In this document: in pieces, positions 1-8,768 of the stretch
How the letters are laid out: every line of letters starts with the position of its first letter
Numbering within the stretch: the first letter of the stretch is position 1
Source: Lewinellaceae bacterium
GTDB taxonomy: Bacteria > Bacteroidota > Bacteroidia > Chitinophagales > Saprospiraceae
Assembly: GCA_020636155.1 (NCBI GenBank)
Contig: JACJYM010000001.1
Coordinates: 124,001 to 188,000, forward strand
Direction of reading: 5' to 3'
DNA: 64,000 bases
Notes under the pieces: generated by a model
Databases searched by the model: none
Told to the model about the DNA's origin: nothing
Seen by the model: the letters and a program-made list of their open reading frames with translations, nothing else
Position numbers and translations under genes: made by a program

Positions 1-2
1 AA

Positions 3-1736
3 GTTTCCGATGAAGCAACTCCTGCGAGTGGCTATCCGGACGATATGACAGTAAATCCGGAGCAAAACAAAAATTGGAGAATGGGACAGTATAAATATTC
101 AGCCAAGCCGAAAAATGCTTGGGAATTGGGTATTCATTTTGGGCATTACTTCATTGATGGTGATGTTGACACTAGAATTCCAGGCGGATTTGGAGTTGGA
201 TTACATTTAAGACGTGCTATTAATTATGTATTCTCATTACGTGGAGATTTATTCTATGGCGTTGCCAAAGGTTTAGATCCACAACCATGGACTACACCTA
301 AAAATGGTGGAGGTCTTTGGGAAAATGTATCCACTTCCGATTTTGGTGGTATTAGTAATGTTTATTCATTATACAATGATTCTCAGGGATGGTTTCCTGC
401 CTATAGAACTAGATATGTGTATGGTGCATTAGAAGCAGTAGTAAATATTGGAAACATTCTTTTCCATAAAGATAGAAATAAGTGGAACTGGTATGTTACA
501 ATGGGTATTGGCTTAGACAATAACAATACTAAACTTGATTTATTAGATGGAAATGGTAATTTTTATGGCTCTAATTTAAGAGATCAAGTTGCATGGACTT
601 CTGATAAATTTAACACCAAAGCAGGAAGAAAAGAAATTAAAAAGTCTCTTGATGCCATTTACGATGGTACATACGAAACTGATGCTTATAAGAAAAAGGG
701 TATTTTTAGATTTGGAGATGAAACAAACGTACACGTTGTGTGGATAGGATCAATGGGAATATCTAGAAAATTATCTAAAAGAATCAACTTAGGTATTGAA
801 CATCAAGTAATGGCTACTGATAATGATTATTTGGACGGAATTCTAAACCGTACGGCTTTAGATCAATCAAATAACGTTGATATGGGACATTATACTAATC
901 TAAGATTAGCGATTAACTTAGGTAGCTTTGATAAGAGAACAGAACCTTTATATTGGTTGAATCCTCTTGATGAAACTCTTAATGATATTGCAGAACTTAA
1001 GCAAAGACCAGTTCTAGATTTGACAGATTCAGATAGTGATGGAATTATCGATATGTTGGATCAAGAAATTGATACTCCTGAAGGGTGCCCTGTTGATACA
1101 AGAGGTGTAACTTTAGATTCAGATGGTGATGGTATTGCAGATTGTAAGGATAAAGAGCCTTATTCGCCTCCAGGATATGATGTAGATACTTATGGTGTGG
1201 CTTCAGTCCCTTGTTGTATGTCAGAAGATGATATCAACCGAGTGGTAGATTCCAGAGCAGGTGCTCTTATCGATAAAGCATCAAGTGATTGTGGAAAATG
1301 GTATTTACCAATGATACACTTTGATCTTGACAAATATAATATTAAACCTGAGTATTATGGTCACTTACACCACGTGGCTAACGTAATGCAACTTTGCCCT
1401 AATCTTTGTGTAGCAGTTGTAGGAAATACGGATGTACGAGCAAGTAATGATTATAATAATATGTTGTCATACAATAGATCTCAAGCCGCAATCGATTATC
1501 TAGTTGCAAACTATGGTATCGACAGAAGTAGATTTAAATTAATGTATGGAGGAGAAGAAAAACCACTTATTCCTGCATCTAGAAAAGAATCTGAGCATTA
1601 TATGAATAGAAGAGTTGAATTTAGAGTGTGTGATTCAAATGATTATGATATGGCTAAACCAGAAGGTGGAAATGCTGGATCAGGCGTAAAATCTACAGGT
1701 TCTTCATTCAGTGGAAATAAAAATTCAGGATTCTAA
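3..1736 (+). CDS. OmpA-family outer membrane protein, 5' end outside window
   Basis: The frame is open to the left edge, so the true start and signal peptide lie upstream; the first internal ATG is at 45. From that ATG, roughly residues 20-310 look like an aromatic-rich outer-membrane beta-barrel. Aspartate-rich thrombospondin type 3 calcium-binding repeats follow (DSDSDGIID and DSDGDGIAD, about 325-375). Last comes an OmpA C-terminal peptidoglycan-binding domain (about 420-535) with the family's FDLDKYNI, GNTDVRAS and NRRVEFRV segments. The family anchors the outer membrane to the cell wall. The last 25 residues are a Gly/Ser/Asn-rich tail. A strong terminator follows, so transcription probably ends here. 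Family assignment is secure; the specific role is unknown. Confidence 0.88.
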   Translation, partial: VSDEATPASGYPDDMTVNPEQNKNWRMGQYKYSAKPKNAWELGIHFGHYFIDGDVDTRIPGGFGVGLHLRRAINYVFSLRGDLFYGVAKGLDPQPWTTPKNGGGLWENVSTSDFGGISNVYSLYNDSQGWFPAYRTRYVYGALEAVVNIGNILFHKDRNKWNWYVTMGIGLDNNNTKLDLLDGNGNFYGSNLRDQVAWTSDKFNTKAGRKEIKKSLDAIYDGTYETDAYKKKGIFRFGDETNVHVVWIGSMGISRKLSKRINLGIEHQVMATDNDYLDGILNRTALDQSNNVDMGHYTNLRLAINLGSFDKRTEPLYWLNPLDETLNDIAELKQRPVLDLTDSDSDGIIDMLDQEIDTPEGCPVDTRGVTLDSDGDGIADCKDKEPYSPPGYDVDTYGVASVPCCMSEDDINRVVDSRAGALIDKASSDCGKWYLPMIHFDLDKYNIKPEYYGHLHHVANVMQLCPNLCVAVVGNTDVRASNDYNNMLSYNRSQAAIDYLVANYGIDRSRFKLMYGGEEKPLIPASRKESEHYMNRRVEFRVCDSNDYDMAKPEGGNAGSGVKSTGSSFSGNKNSGF

Positions 1737-1772
1737 TCCTAATATATTTCGAAAAACAAATTGAAAACGAAG

Positions 1773-1798
1773 GGGCTCAAGGTGACTTGAGCCCTTTT
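1773..1798 (+). terminator. Rho-independent terminator after OmpA-family gene
   Basis: Perfect 9-bp stem (GGGCTCAAG / CTTGAGCCC) with a 4-nt loop, followed by TTTT, 36 nt after the stop codon. Confidence 0.9.
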
Positions 1799-1843
1799 CA
1801 TTTTATAATATCACATTCTAATCCATATTTTACACTAATATTT

Positions 1844-1851
1844 TAACTTTG
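1844..1851 (+). promoter_or_regulatory. Candidate Bacteroidota -7 element for terC
   Basis: TAACTTTG matches the TAnnTTTG -7 consensus of Bacteroidota primary-sigma promoters and lies 15 nt before the ATG. No clear TTG -33 element is visible at the usual spacing. Confidence 0.35.
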
Positions 1852-1866
1852 CCTAAAATATAATAA

Positions 1867-2709
1867 ATGCTACTTACCTCTTTGGTTTTTCCTGATTTTA
1901 CCTCATCTGCCGTTTGGATGAGTTTAATTACTTTGACCTTTCTTGAAATAGTACTGGGAGTTGACAACATCATATTTATTTCTATTAGTGCTAACAAACT
2001 TGAAGAAAAGGATCAAAAGAAAGCCACTAATATTGGACTCTTATTAGCCATGATTTTAAGAATCATTTTATTATTTGGAATATCTTGGTTAATTGCAATG
2101 AATTCCACGGTATATAGTATACATAATAATTGGTTAAATGTAGATTTTACTGGACAAAGTTTGATCTTGATAGCAGGAGGTATTTTTTTGATCTATAAAA
2201 GTGTGACTGAAATTCATCACAAGCTAGAAGGTGAAACCAATACGGGAGAACAGAAAGCCACAAAATCTAGTAACCTTAATGCAGTTATACTGCAAATTAC
2301 ATTAATAAACATTGTATTTTCATTCGATTCTATACTCACAGCGGTAGGAATGACCAATGGCTTGGATGGAGCTCTTGTATTGATGATAATTGCAGTCATC
2401 GCATCGGTGTTAATTATGATGCTTTTTGCAGTGCCTGTTGGCAGATTTGTAAATCAGCATCCAACCATACAAATATTAGGTCTATCCTTTTTATTATTAA
2501 TCGGGTTTATGTTAATCGTTGAAGGTGGACATCTCGCTGATTTGTCTTTTTTTGGCAGTCATATTGGTACTGTTCCTAAAGGATACTTGTATTTCGCCAT
2601 TGTATTTTCACTCTTAGTCGAGTTCTTGAATATGAAACTTCGCAAAAAACAAAGCCCTGTTCAATTGCATGGAATCAGCGAACAAGCTGAACAATCGGGT
2701 ATTATTTAA
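1867..2709 (+). CDS. TerC family integral membrane protein
   Basis: A 280-residue polytopic inner-membrane protein with about seven hydrophobic segments. It carries the two family signature segments with acidic residues buried in the membrane: EIVLGVDNIIFISI in the first third and VFSFDSILTAVGM after the central loop. TerC proteins are linked to metal ion (notably manganese) export and to tellurite resistance loci; the substrate here cannot be read from sequence. The central loop (about residues 118-135) is hydrophilic, and a charged C-terminal tail follows the last membrane span. It stands alone between a terminator and the apbE group. Length is normal for the short TerC subgroup. Confidence 0.88.
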   Translation: MLLTSLVFPDFTSSAVWMSLITLTFLEIVLGVDNIIFISISANKLEEKDQKKATNIGLLLAMILRIILLFGISWLIAMNSTVYSIHNNWLNVDFTGQSLILIAGGIFLIYKSVTEIHHKLEGETNTGEQKATKSSNLNAVILQITLINIVFSFDSILTAVGMTNGLDGALVLMIIAVIASVLIMMLFAVPVGRFVNQHPTIQILGLSFLLLIGFMLIVEGGHLADLSFFGSHIGTVPKGYLYFAIVFSLLVEFLNMKLRKKQSPVQLHGISEQAEQSGII

Positions 2710-2804
2710 ATGGAAAATGAACATGTCAAAGTAAATTTAAAATACATAGGTAGAAATATTGTCCATAATTGGTCGATTTTTAATATGCAAACACTAATAA
2801 AAAA

Positions 2805-3833
2805 ATGAGAAGCCTAATGATTTGCATGATGACATTATGTGTATTTTTTCAATTTTCATGTAATAAGAAAGAAAAATACCGCAAAATTGTTGGCGAAACC
2901 ATGGGGACCTACTATGCAATAAGCTTTTCGAGCTTTAATTCAACCATCACCAAAGAGGAAATAGATTCTGTGCTTATCAAATTCAACAATTCGCTATCAA
3001 CCTATATTCCAAATAGCACCATTTCAAATATTAATCAAAGTGATAGCATTTATTGCTTTGCGAATAATCAAGATTCCTACTTTAAAAAAATATTCAATGA
3101 ATCTAAAGACATTTATCATCTCTCGGATGGATATTTTGAACCTACCATTGCACCACTAGTCAATTATTGGGGCTTTGGATATGAAGGTCATCGAGCAAAG
3201 TCAAAGATAGATACTTCTGAAATTGAAAAACTTCTATCATACGTCGATTTTAAAAATGTAACCCTTCATGACAATCAAGATTCAATTTGCATCGACAAAA
3301 AAAATAAAGCAACAAAACTAGATTTTTCGGCTATTGCCAAAGGATATGGTATTGATGTCATTTCCGAATTTCTAGATCGAAATAATATACACAATTACTT
3401 GGTTGACATAGGAGGTGAATCTAGAGCCAAAGGAGTAAACCAACGAGGGCACACATGGACTCTTGGAATCAACAAGCCCGATAGTACAGCCGATGTTAGT
3501 GACATTTTGATAAAAATAATACTAAAGAACAATTCTATTGCCACCAGTGGAAACTATAGAAATTATCACATTGTAAATGGCAATGTATCTGCTCATATCA
3601 TAGACCCAATGACGGGCTATAGCCGACAATCAGAGATATTAAGTGCCAGTGTCATCAGTACTAATTGTATGCGGGCTGATGCTCTCGCTACCTGCTGCAT
3701 GGTCATGCCAATTGAAGAGTCCAAGAAAATGATTAATAAATTGGATTCTACAGAAGCCCTTTATATTTTAAGTAAAAACGGAAATTACAAAATAGAATAT
3801 ACAGAAGGATTTAAAAATTATATAGAGGAATAA
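2805..3833 (+). CDS. apbE: FAD:protein FMN transferase (ApbE), lipoprotein
   Basis: Transfers FMN from FAD onto Thr/Ser of flavoproteins such as Na+-NQR or RNF subunits, outside the cytoplasmic membrane. A lipoprotein signal peptide is visible, with a lipobox ending in Cys19 (FQFSC). Family motifs follow in order: GETMGTYY near 30, the DFSAIAKGYGIDVI segment, YLVDIGGES, IATSGNYRN with AHIIDPMTG, and MRADALATCCMVM near the C-terminus, which contributes to Mg2+/FAD binding. Length (342) is normal. The next gene begins 2 nt after the stop, so it probably heads a four-gene transcript reaching the peroxidase at 5443. No NQR or RNF subunit genes are in the window. Confidence 0.93.
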   Translation: MRSLMICMMTLCVFFQFSCNKKEKYRKIVGETMGTYYAISFSSFNSTITKEEIDSVLIKFNNSLSTYIPNSTISNINQSDSIYCFANNQDSYFKKIFNESKDIYHLSDGYFEPTIAPLVNYWGFGYEGHRAKSKIDTSEIEKLLSYVDFKNVTLHDNQDSICIDKKNKATKLDFSAIAKGYGIDVISEFLDRNNIHNYLVDIGGESRAKGVNQRGHTWTLGINKPDSTADVSDILIKIILKNNSIATSGNYRNYHIVNGNVSAHIIDPMTGYSRQSEILSASVISTNCMRADALATCCMVMPIEESKKMINKLDSTEALYILSKNGNYKIEYTEGFKNYIEE

Positions 3834-3835
3834 TT

Positions 3836-4666
3836 ATGTTTAACTTAACTAGAAGCTTGGTATTTTTTGACATCGAATCGACGGGTCTTAATGTTATCCG
3901 AGATAGGATAATTCAGATTGCACTCATTAAATACTCAAAACATGAAAATGAGGGCATTGAAAAATCATATTTAATAAACCCCGGTATTCCAATATCCGAG
4001 GAAGCAATGAGTGTACACGGAATTACGCCGGATATGCTCAGGAATAAACCAAGTTTTCAGCAAGTTGCACAAGAAATTTTTGATTTCATTGGTGATTCTG
4101 ACCTTGCAGGCTACAATTCTGATCGATTTGATGTACCTATGCTTATGGAAGAATTTGGAAGAGTAGGGCTAGATTTTAATTTAGATAATCGTAAAACAAT
4201 TGACGTTCAGAAGATTTTTTACAAAATGGAACCTCGAACCTTACAAGCTGCTTATAAATACTATTGCCATCAAGAAATGACAGATGCCCACGATGCCTTA
4301 GCCGATGTCAAAGCAACGGTTGCAGTCCTCGAAGGGCAGATAAAAATGTACGAAGGGGTCGATTATGTTGATGATAAAAACAATAGGATACCCTCTCCTA
4401 TCAAAAATGATGTGGCAGCTTTGTACAATTTCACCAATGAAACAAACAAAACGATAGATGTGACGCAGAGACTAAAATATGACCTAAATGGTGAAATAGT
4501 TTTCAATTTTGGTAAATACATTGGTAAGCCGGTTGGTAAAATATTATATGAAGATCGACAATATTACCAGTGGATTCAAGACAAAGATTTTTCGATTCAG
4601 GTGAAAAAATTAACGCAAAAAATACTTAAGGAATATGAACAAAATCTTAGGGATAGCAGTAGTTAA
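3836..4666 (+). CDS. DnaQ-like 3'-5' exonuclease
   Basis: A DEDDh-type exonuclease: motif I FFDIEST (residues 10-16), motif II in the AGYNSDRFDVPML region, and motif III HDALADVKAT (about 152-161), which supplies the general-base His and last metal-binding Asp. The N-terminal 165 residues resemble the DNA polymerase III epsilon proofreading domain. The C-terminal 100 residues contain a second conserved block (FNFGKYIGKPVGKIL...YYQWI) often seen in Bacteroidota stand-alone exonucleases. Probably involved in DNA repair or proofreading. The last 32 nt overlap the start of the MbnP-like gene, which argues for translational coupling. Confidence 0.85.
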   Translation: MFNLTRSLVFFDIESTGLNVIRDRIIQIALIKYSKHENEGIEKSYLINPGIPISEEAMSVHGITPDMLRNKPSFQQVAQEIFDFIGDSDLAGYNSDRFDVPMLMEEFGRVGLDFNLDNRKTIDVQKIFYKMEPRTLQAAYKYYCHQEMTDAHDALADVKATVAVLEGQIKMYEGVDYVDDKNNRIPSPIKNDVAALYNFTNETNKTIDVTQRLKYDLNGEIVFNFGKYIGKPVGKILYEDRQYYQWIQDKDFSIQVKKLTQKILKEYEQNLRDSSS

Positions 4667-5435
4667 TCTATTTATTCTGCACATTTTTTCTTGTTACAGC
4701 AATGAAGAAGGATGCCTTGACAGATATGCATCCAACTATTCCGTTTCGGCTGATAATCCTTGTGATGCTTGCTGTACATATCCCATTGTAAAAATGCAGT
4801 TTTCTGAGAGGAAAATTGGAGAAAATAACATGGTTTTGAATGATACAATCACTGTGGATTCAATGAGTTTTTTCAAAGTAACAAAACTTAAATATTATTT
4901 GTCAAATTTGAAAATATATTCAGCAGACGCTGTGATATCAAACTTGGATAGTATTGAAATAATTGATAATGAACCAATTAAAATTGAAAATAATTTTGCA
5001 TATATTGATGGATTAAGGTCTGGTGCAGATTTTTATCACACCAAATTTGATGGTGTTATAGATTCCATTAGTTTTTGGGTCGGACTTGATCCGGTAATTT
5101 CTGTAGAACAAACAACCAAGCTTAAAAGCGGTGATGTACTTTATCCACCATCGGGAAATATTGTAAATGGAAACTATTGCAATCTGAGTATAGATGTCGT
5201 TGTAGGGACAACTATTGCAGATACATTGCGTTTTAATCTTTGTGATTATAAAATAAAATCGACTTTAACGTTTATTAATAAACCGAGCATAAGTGAGGGT
5301 GTGAACATTAATATCTCATTGAAACAAAATTTCGAATCGGTTTTTAAGGATATTGATTTTTATACAGTGGATTCAATCCAGCTCATACATGCCATAGAAG
5401 AAAATTTTGTCAATATTTTTGAACTTTTAGAATAG
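4635..5435 (+). CDS. MbnP-like copper-binding family lipoprotein
   Basis: Signal peptide with lipobox ending at Cys20 (HIFSC), then a short GCxD...NY...CTYP segment (residues 26-50) of a kind common in Bacteroidota surface proteins. The body (about 52-266) resembles the MbnP family (V.MQFSE..IG, F.VTKLKYYLSNLKIY, SISFWVGLDP). Family knowledge: MbnP proteins bind copper after the partner di-haem enzyme MbnH converts a tryptophan to kynurenine. The next gene, 7 nt downstream, is a di-haem peroxidase, which supports the assignment. Oddity: the whole protein has only one tryptophan, W148, and the Trp-rich block I expect in Bacteroidota MbnP proteins is replaced by GDVLYPPSGN. Membership is likely, but the member is divergent. 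Confidence 0.68.
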   Translation: MNKILGIAVVNLFILHIFSCYSNEEGCLDRYASNYSVSADNPCDACCTYPIVKMQFSERKIGENNMVLNDTITVDSMSFFKVTKLKYYLSNLKIYSADAVISNLDSIEIIDNEPIKIENNFAYIDGLRSGADFYHTKFDGVIDSISFWVGLDPVISVEQTTKLKSGDVLYPPSGNIVNGNYCNLSIDVVVGTTIADTLRFNLCDYKIKSTLTFINKPSISEGVNINISLKQNFESVFKDIDFYTVDSIQLIHAIEENFVNIFELLE

Positions 5436-5442
5436 GTTTAAA

Positions 5443-6561
5443 ATGCTAAAATATCAGATGTACATATATGTTTTCCTAGTAGTAATAGGCTTGACTCTTG
5501 TTGCATGTGATGAAGACCCTATAGTTATTAATCCCGTCAATAATGATTTGATTGATATACCCTTTAACCCAGTTTCCGTAACATTAGATATACCCTTTCA
5601 TTTAGGTAAAATGGTGATTCCGGAAGACAACCCGTTGACAAAAGACGGAATAGAGTTGGGTAGATATTTATTTTACGATCCGATTCTAAGTGGAGATTCT
5701 ACCCTTTCATGTGCAGGATGCCATAAAATTGAACACGGATTTGCCGATCTTACTGCTACGAGCATGGGAATAACTGGCCAAAATGGAAAAAGAAATTCGA
5801 TGAGCCTTATAAATGTCGGTTTTTCTAATACTGGATTGTTTTGGGATGGAAGATCTCCAAATCTCGAAGCTCAGGCCCTAGTTCCTGTCGAAGATCCCAT
5901 CGAAATGAATGCATACTGGCCAGATGTCGTAGAAAAACTTAAATCTCATAGCGAATATCCTGCTATGTTTAGAAAAGCATTTGGTATCGAATCTTCTAGT
6001 AAAATTACTAAGGAATTGGTTGCAAAGGCGTTGGCACAGTTTGAAAGAACCATATTGTCAACGAATAGTAAGTACGACAAAATTCAGCAAGAAATTCCTG
6101 GTTATAAATACACAGATGAAGAATTATTGGGACTTGCTTTATTTATTGATGGCGAACCATTAGTTCCTGATGCAGAATGTTTTCATTGCCACAACTTAAA
6201 TCTCACCTCAAGTAGTCTTTATTTTAATAATGGCATACAAATAGCTGAGACGATTGAAGAATTCAAAGATCCGGGAAGAGGAGGATTTACGGGTAATATA
6301 TTGGATTATGGCACAATGAAAGTTCCCAGTCTAAGGAATATATTATTTTCGGCTCCGTATATGCATGATGGTAGATTCGAGAATTTGGATCAAGTTCTTG
6401 AACATTACAATTCCGGTGGTCATCACTCACCTAATATCAATGCCAATATTTATAAATTGAACCTAAATCAAGAAGAATTAGATGCATTGAAAGCATTCAT
6501 CTTAACCTTTCAGGATACCAGTTTTATGAATAATCCTGCTCTAAAAAGTCCTTTTAATTAA
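5443..6561 (+). CDS. Di-haem cytochrome c peroxidase family protein (MbnH-like)
   Basis: Two c-type haem motifs are present, CAGCH (residues 90-94) and CFHCH (246-250), as in the bacterial di-haem peroxidase/MauG/MbnH superfamily. A signal peptide ending in a lipobox-like LVAC (Cys22) places it outside the cytoplasmic membrane. Other family landmarks are LGRYLFYDPILSGD before haem 1, the NVGFSNTGLFWDGR segment, and VPSLRNILFSAPYMHDGRF, whose Met may be a distal ligand. Pairing with the preceding MbnP-like lipoprotein suggests it oxidatively modifies that partner, although a plain H2O2-detoxifying role is possible. A terminator-like hairpin starts 29 nt after the stop. Confidence 0.88.
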   Translation: MLKYQMYIYVFLVVIGLTLVACDEDPIVINPVNNDLIDIPFNPVSVTLDIPFHLGKMVIPEDNPLTKDGIELGRYLFYDPILSGDSTLSCAGCHKIEHGFADLTATSMGITGQNGKRNSMSLINVGFSNTGLFWDGRSPNLEAQALVPVEDPIEMNAYWPDVVEKLKSHSEYPAMFRKAFGIESSSKITKELVAKALAQFERTILSTNSKYDKIQQEIPGYKYTDEELLGLALFIDGEPLVPDAECFHCHNLNLTSSSLYFNNGIQIAETIEEFKDPGRGGFTGNILDYGTMKVPSLRNILFSAPYMHDGRFENLDQVLEHYNSGGHHSPNINANIYKLNLNQEELDALKAFILTFQDTSFMNNPALKSPFN

Positions 6562-6589
6562 ATTTTTTTGAAAAAAAATCATGCTTGAA

Positions 6590-6617
6590 TGTGAAAAAAT
6601 AAATTTGTTTTTTCACA
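6590..6617 (+). terminator. Likely terminator after the di-haem peroxidase gene
   Basis: Inverted repeat TGTGAAAAAA / TTTTTTCACA with an 8-nt loop, 29 nt after the stop; the right arm itself supplies the T-tract. It is AT-rich, so the stem is weak. Confidence 0.5.
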
Positions 6618-6815
6618 ATTCTCATGACATTTCGGTATATTGACTTACACAAATACCACAATGTAAGGGATACAAAAATAAACGCTTACATATTATGTTT
6701 TTTTATATATTACAATGGTGTTTTTTTGTATTTTATTCTAGTAAAAATTATTCCGACTATTGTATTGTGAAATTGAATAAACAATCCGGTTAAAGAATCG
6801 GAACACAACATTTAA

Positions 6816-6973
6816 ATATGTTCATGGGATTAAAACTTATATGGAAAGTTGGCTCAAAAGTGATTCAACTTTCCAATTTAAGTTTTTCAGTTTCAAATAA
6901 CTAATTAGCAATTGAGTTTTGTTTTTATATTAAATTAAGTTTAAGAGTTAGGTATCAATAATGATACTTTTTT
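6816..6973 (+). ncRNA. Candidate small RNA, cassette copy 1
   Basis: Begins with ATATGTTCATGGGATTA, a 17-nt block repeated at 6985. A 9-bp hairpin follows (GGAAAGTTG 6843-6851 / CAACTTTCC 6866-6874, 14-nt loop), and the cassette ends in GTATCA-ATAA-TGATAC plus six T (6952-6973), a small intrinsic terminator. Order and spacing are the same in copy 2. No known RNA family is recognised. Confidence 0.35.
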
Positions 6974-6984
6974 GAAGAGATAGG

Positions 6985-7047
6985 ATATGTTCATGGGATT
7001 ATAATCTTATTAAGAATGACTGCTGGGGGGCAGTCATTCTTTTTTTA
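6985..7047 (+). ncRNA. Candidate small RNA, cassette copy 2, with strong terminator
   Basis: Starts with the same 17-nt block as copy 1 and a near-identical CTTAT tail. A perfect 12-bp hairpin follows immediately (7012-7023 / 7030-7041, 6-nt G-rich loop), then a T-run. On the plus strand this is an excellent intrinsic terminator. On the minus strand, below the DUF3667 gene, the T-run is missing, so it would stop plus-strand transcripts best. Confidence 0.4.
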
Positions 7048-7055
7048 TATATACC

Positions 7056-8048
7056 CTAAAAGAATGCAAGACTAAAAATAAGCACTAATAATGACACTAG
7101 AATCAAAGCAAAAAAATAGCTGATACCAGTTATTATTGATTTTAATGTGGTCTTGCCCCAGCCCTGCTTATAATAATTTTTTACCGAATAAAGATAAAAC
7201 ACTCCTATCATGATGTTAAGAATGAAAACTGAAATTCCAGGCAAGTCAAAAATTCTATTTATAATCACGAGAAGCACCATTCCTAGAAATGCAGTACCAT
7301 GCATTACCAATTGAAAATTAAAATGTTCTACTAAAAACCGATTCTGCTTAAGATATAATATCTTCATAACTAACGACACTAAAAGAATCACAATCAATAG
7401 AGCCCAAAATAGATTTATCAATCCATACTTCATGACAGATTTAGGATGTTTCGTTACCTTGAGATATTGCTTCAAAATAAACTTATCCCAGATTCCACTA
7501 ATTTGATATTTAGAAATAATTGAATCACCAGACAATGAGTAAACATCTCGGTTAGTAATCTTGTATTCATTTAAGTTTGTTTGGAAAAAATCAATATTGA
7601 AAGTAGAATCAAGTTTATTATTACCAAATAACTCTTCTTTAAATTCTTGATTACATAGACTATCCGTGAGTATCTCATAATTTGAGGCAATAGAATCATA
7701 CTGCTCCTCAAGGTGTCCCCGAACATATTTTTCCTTTCCATCAAAAGTTTCAGTGTCATCAAAAGTTGAGAAAATAACGGCCAAAAAAAGGATCAGAGAA
7801 AGAATAAAAATACGAATCGGTGGTAAATATCTTTGCCTCTTTCCTTCCATGTATTCACTTACAATTCTTGCGGGGACAAAAATATTCTTCAGAGTCATCC
7901 ACAATCGACTGTCAACTCCAAATACGGTGCCGATAAATTCAGAAATAACCAATCTAAATGGTCTCTTAGATTCAAAAATATTTTGACCACATTGGTGACA
8001 AAATTTATCATTTTGATTTAACCCTGCACCACAATTTTGGCAATCCAT
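7056..8048 (-). CDS. DUF3667 membrane protein with N-terminal zinc ribbon
   Basis: The first 24 residues hold a CxxC...CxxC zinc ribbon (C3/C6 and C17/C20). The conserved DUF3667 segment comes next: the VDSRLWMTLKN block and the EGKRQRYLPPIRIF block ahead of the first membrane span. Hydrophobic segments follow near residues 83-97, 209-227, 246-264, 270-290 and 308-328, giving about five spans with a hydrophilic loop of about 100 residues after the first. Function of the family is not known. It is transcribed toward the peroxidase group and ends 8 nt from the strong hairpin at 7012-7047. Confidence 0.87.
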   Translation of the reverse strand: MDCQNCGAGLNQNDKFCHQCGQNIFESKRPFRLVISEFIGTVFGVDSRLWMTLKNIFVPARIVSEYMEGKRQRYLPPIRIFILSLILFLAVIFSTFDDTETFDGKEKYVRGHLEEQYDSIASNYEILTDSLCNQEFKEELFGNNKLDSTFNIDFFQTNLNEYKITNRDVYSLSGDSIISKYQISGIWDKFILKQYLKVTKHPKSVMKYGLINLFWALLIVILLVSLVMKILYLKQNRFLVEHFNFQLVMHGTAFLGMVLLVIINRIFDLPGISVFILNIMIGVFYLYSVKNYYKQGWGKTTLKSIITGISYFFALILVSLLVLIFSLAFF

Positions 8049-8350
8049 TTATACTAATATTTTCACTTTCCAAATATATTACTTTTTTCATTTTTATTAA
8101 CACTTTCAAGGAATGCTCTATTTAAATCATATATAAATCTTTCATTATCAATGTTTATCACATTGGCCGACTTTCCACCAAGTAAAAAGGATAATAGAAA
8201 TGACTTGACATTACGTATCACACTTTGGTATAATATTTGATATATTATTATTTAAATTAATTTATAATTTTATTTTGATTGTAAAATATTAATTATCAAT
8301 TAATTATAATTTTTAAGCTTTATTGTAAAATAAGAAATTTTAAAACAGCG
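8049..8350. other. 302-nt intergenic region between divergent genes
   Basis: Very AT-rich spacer separating the DUF3667 gene (minus) from the small secreted protein gene (plus). It must contain both promoters, but I see no clean TTG-N19-23-TAnnTTTG pair, hairpin or reading frame. Confidence 0.5.
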
Positions 8351-8740
8351 ATGAAAAAAAATCGATTCTGCTCAAAATTGATTCTTTCCTTTTTGATGAT
8401 ATTTTTGGCGTATGCAAGTTATGGACAGCAATACTTAAGTAAACCTGAAGTTATAAAAAATCTGGCCGATGAGTCAAAAAAACTCAACCAAACCATGGAA
8501 TCAACCCATGAATCAAATTTATCACTCTATAATGTAAGTGCTCAAAAGCAGATTGTAATTAAAAAAATATTAAAACAAATAAAATTAGGAAAATCAGTGG
8601 ACGAAGCTGTGGATTCTATATTGGGTACAGGCTCACCAAATGAGTTCGTGTCAGCGGTTGGGAGCATTGATTACCCTTCTGGGTACAGCTCGGCACAAGA
8701 TTACATAAGACAAGAGATATTATTCTTAATTAGCTACTAA
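8351..8740 (+). CDS. Small secreted protein of unknown function
   Basis: 129 residues with a classical signal peptide (charged MKKNR start, hydrophobic core, cleavage after ASYGQ near residue 26). The mature ~100 residues are helical-looking and Lys/Ser/Asp-rich, without cysteine or a recognisable domain. The gene ends 28 nt before the giant surface protein gene on the same strand, so the two are probably co-transcribed. A partner or accessory role for that protein is inference only. Confidence 0.7.
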   Translation: MKKNRFCSKLILSFLMIFLAYASYGQQYLSKPEVIKNLADESKKLNQTMESTHESNLSLYNVSAQKQIVIKKILKQIKLGKSVDEAVDSILGTGSPNEFVSAVGSIDYPSGYSSAQDYIRQEILFLISY

Positions 8741-8768
8741 TATAATTCTAACTCGAAAATCGATTAAA

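Larger units (their letters stand above)
6562..7055. other. 494-nt gene-free region with tandem hairpins
   Basis: No convincing protein gene on either strand. It holds an AT-rich hairpin that probably ends the apbE-peroxidase transcript, then two copies of a 17-nt block (6816-6832 and 6985-7001), each followed by a hairpin and a T-run. The only short reading frame of note begins at 6817 (28 codons, ATG TTC ATG GGA TTA...), and its equivalent in the second copy stops after five codons. I therefore favour RNA over protein. Confidence 0.6.
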
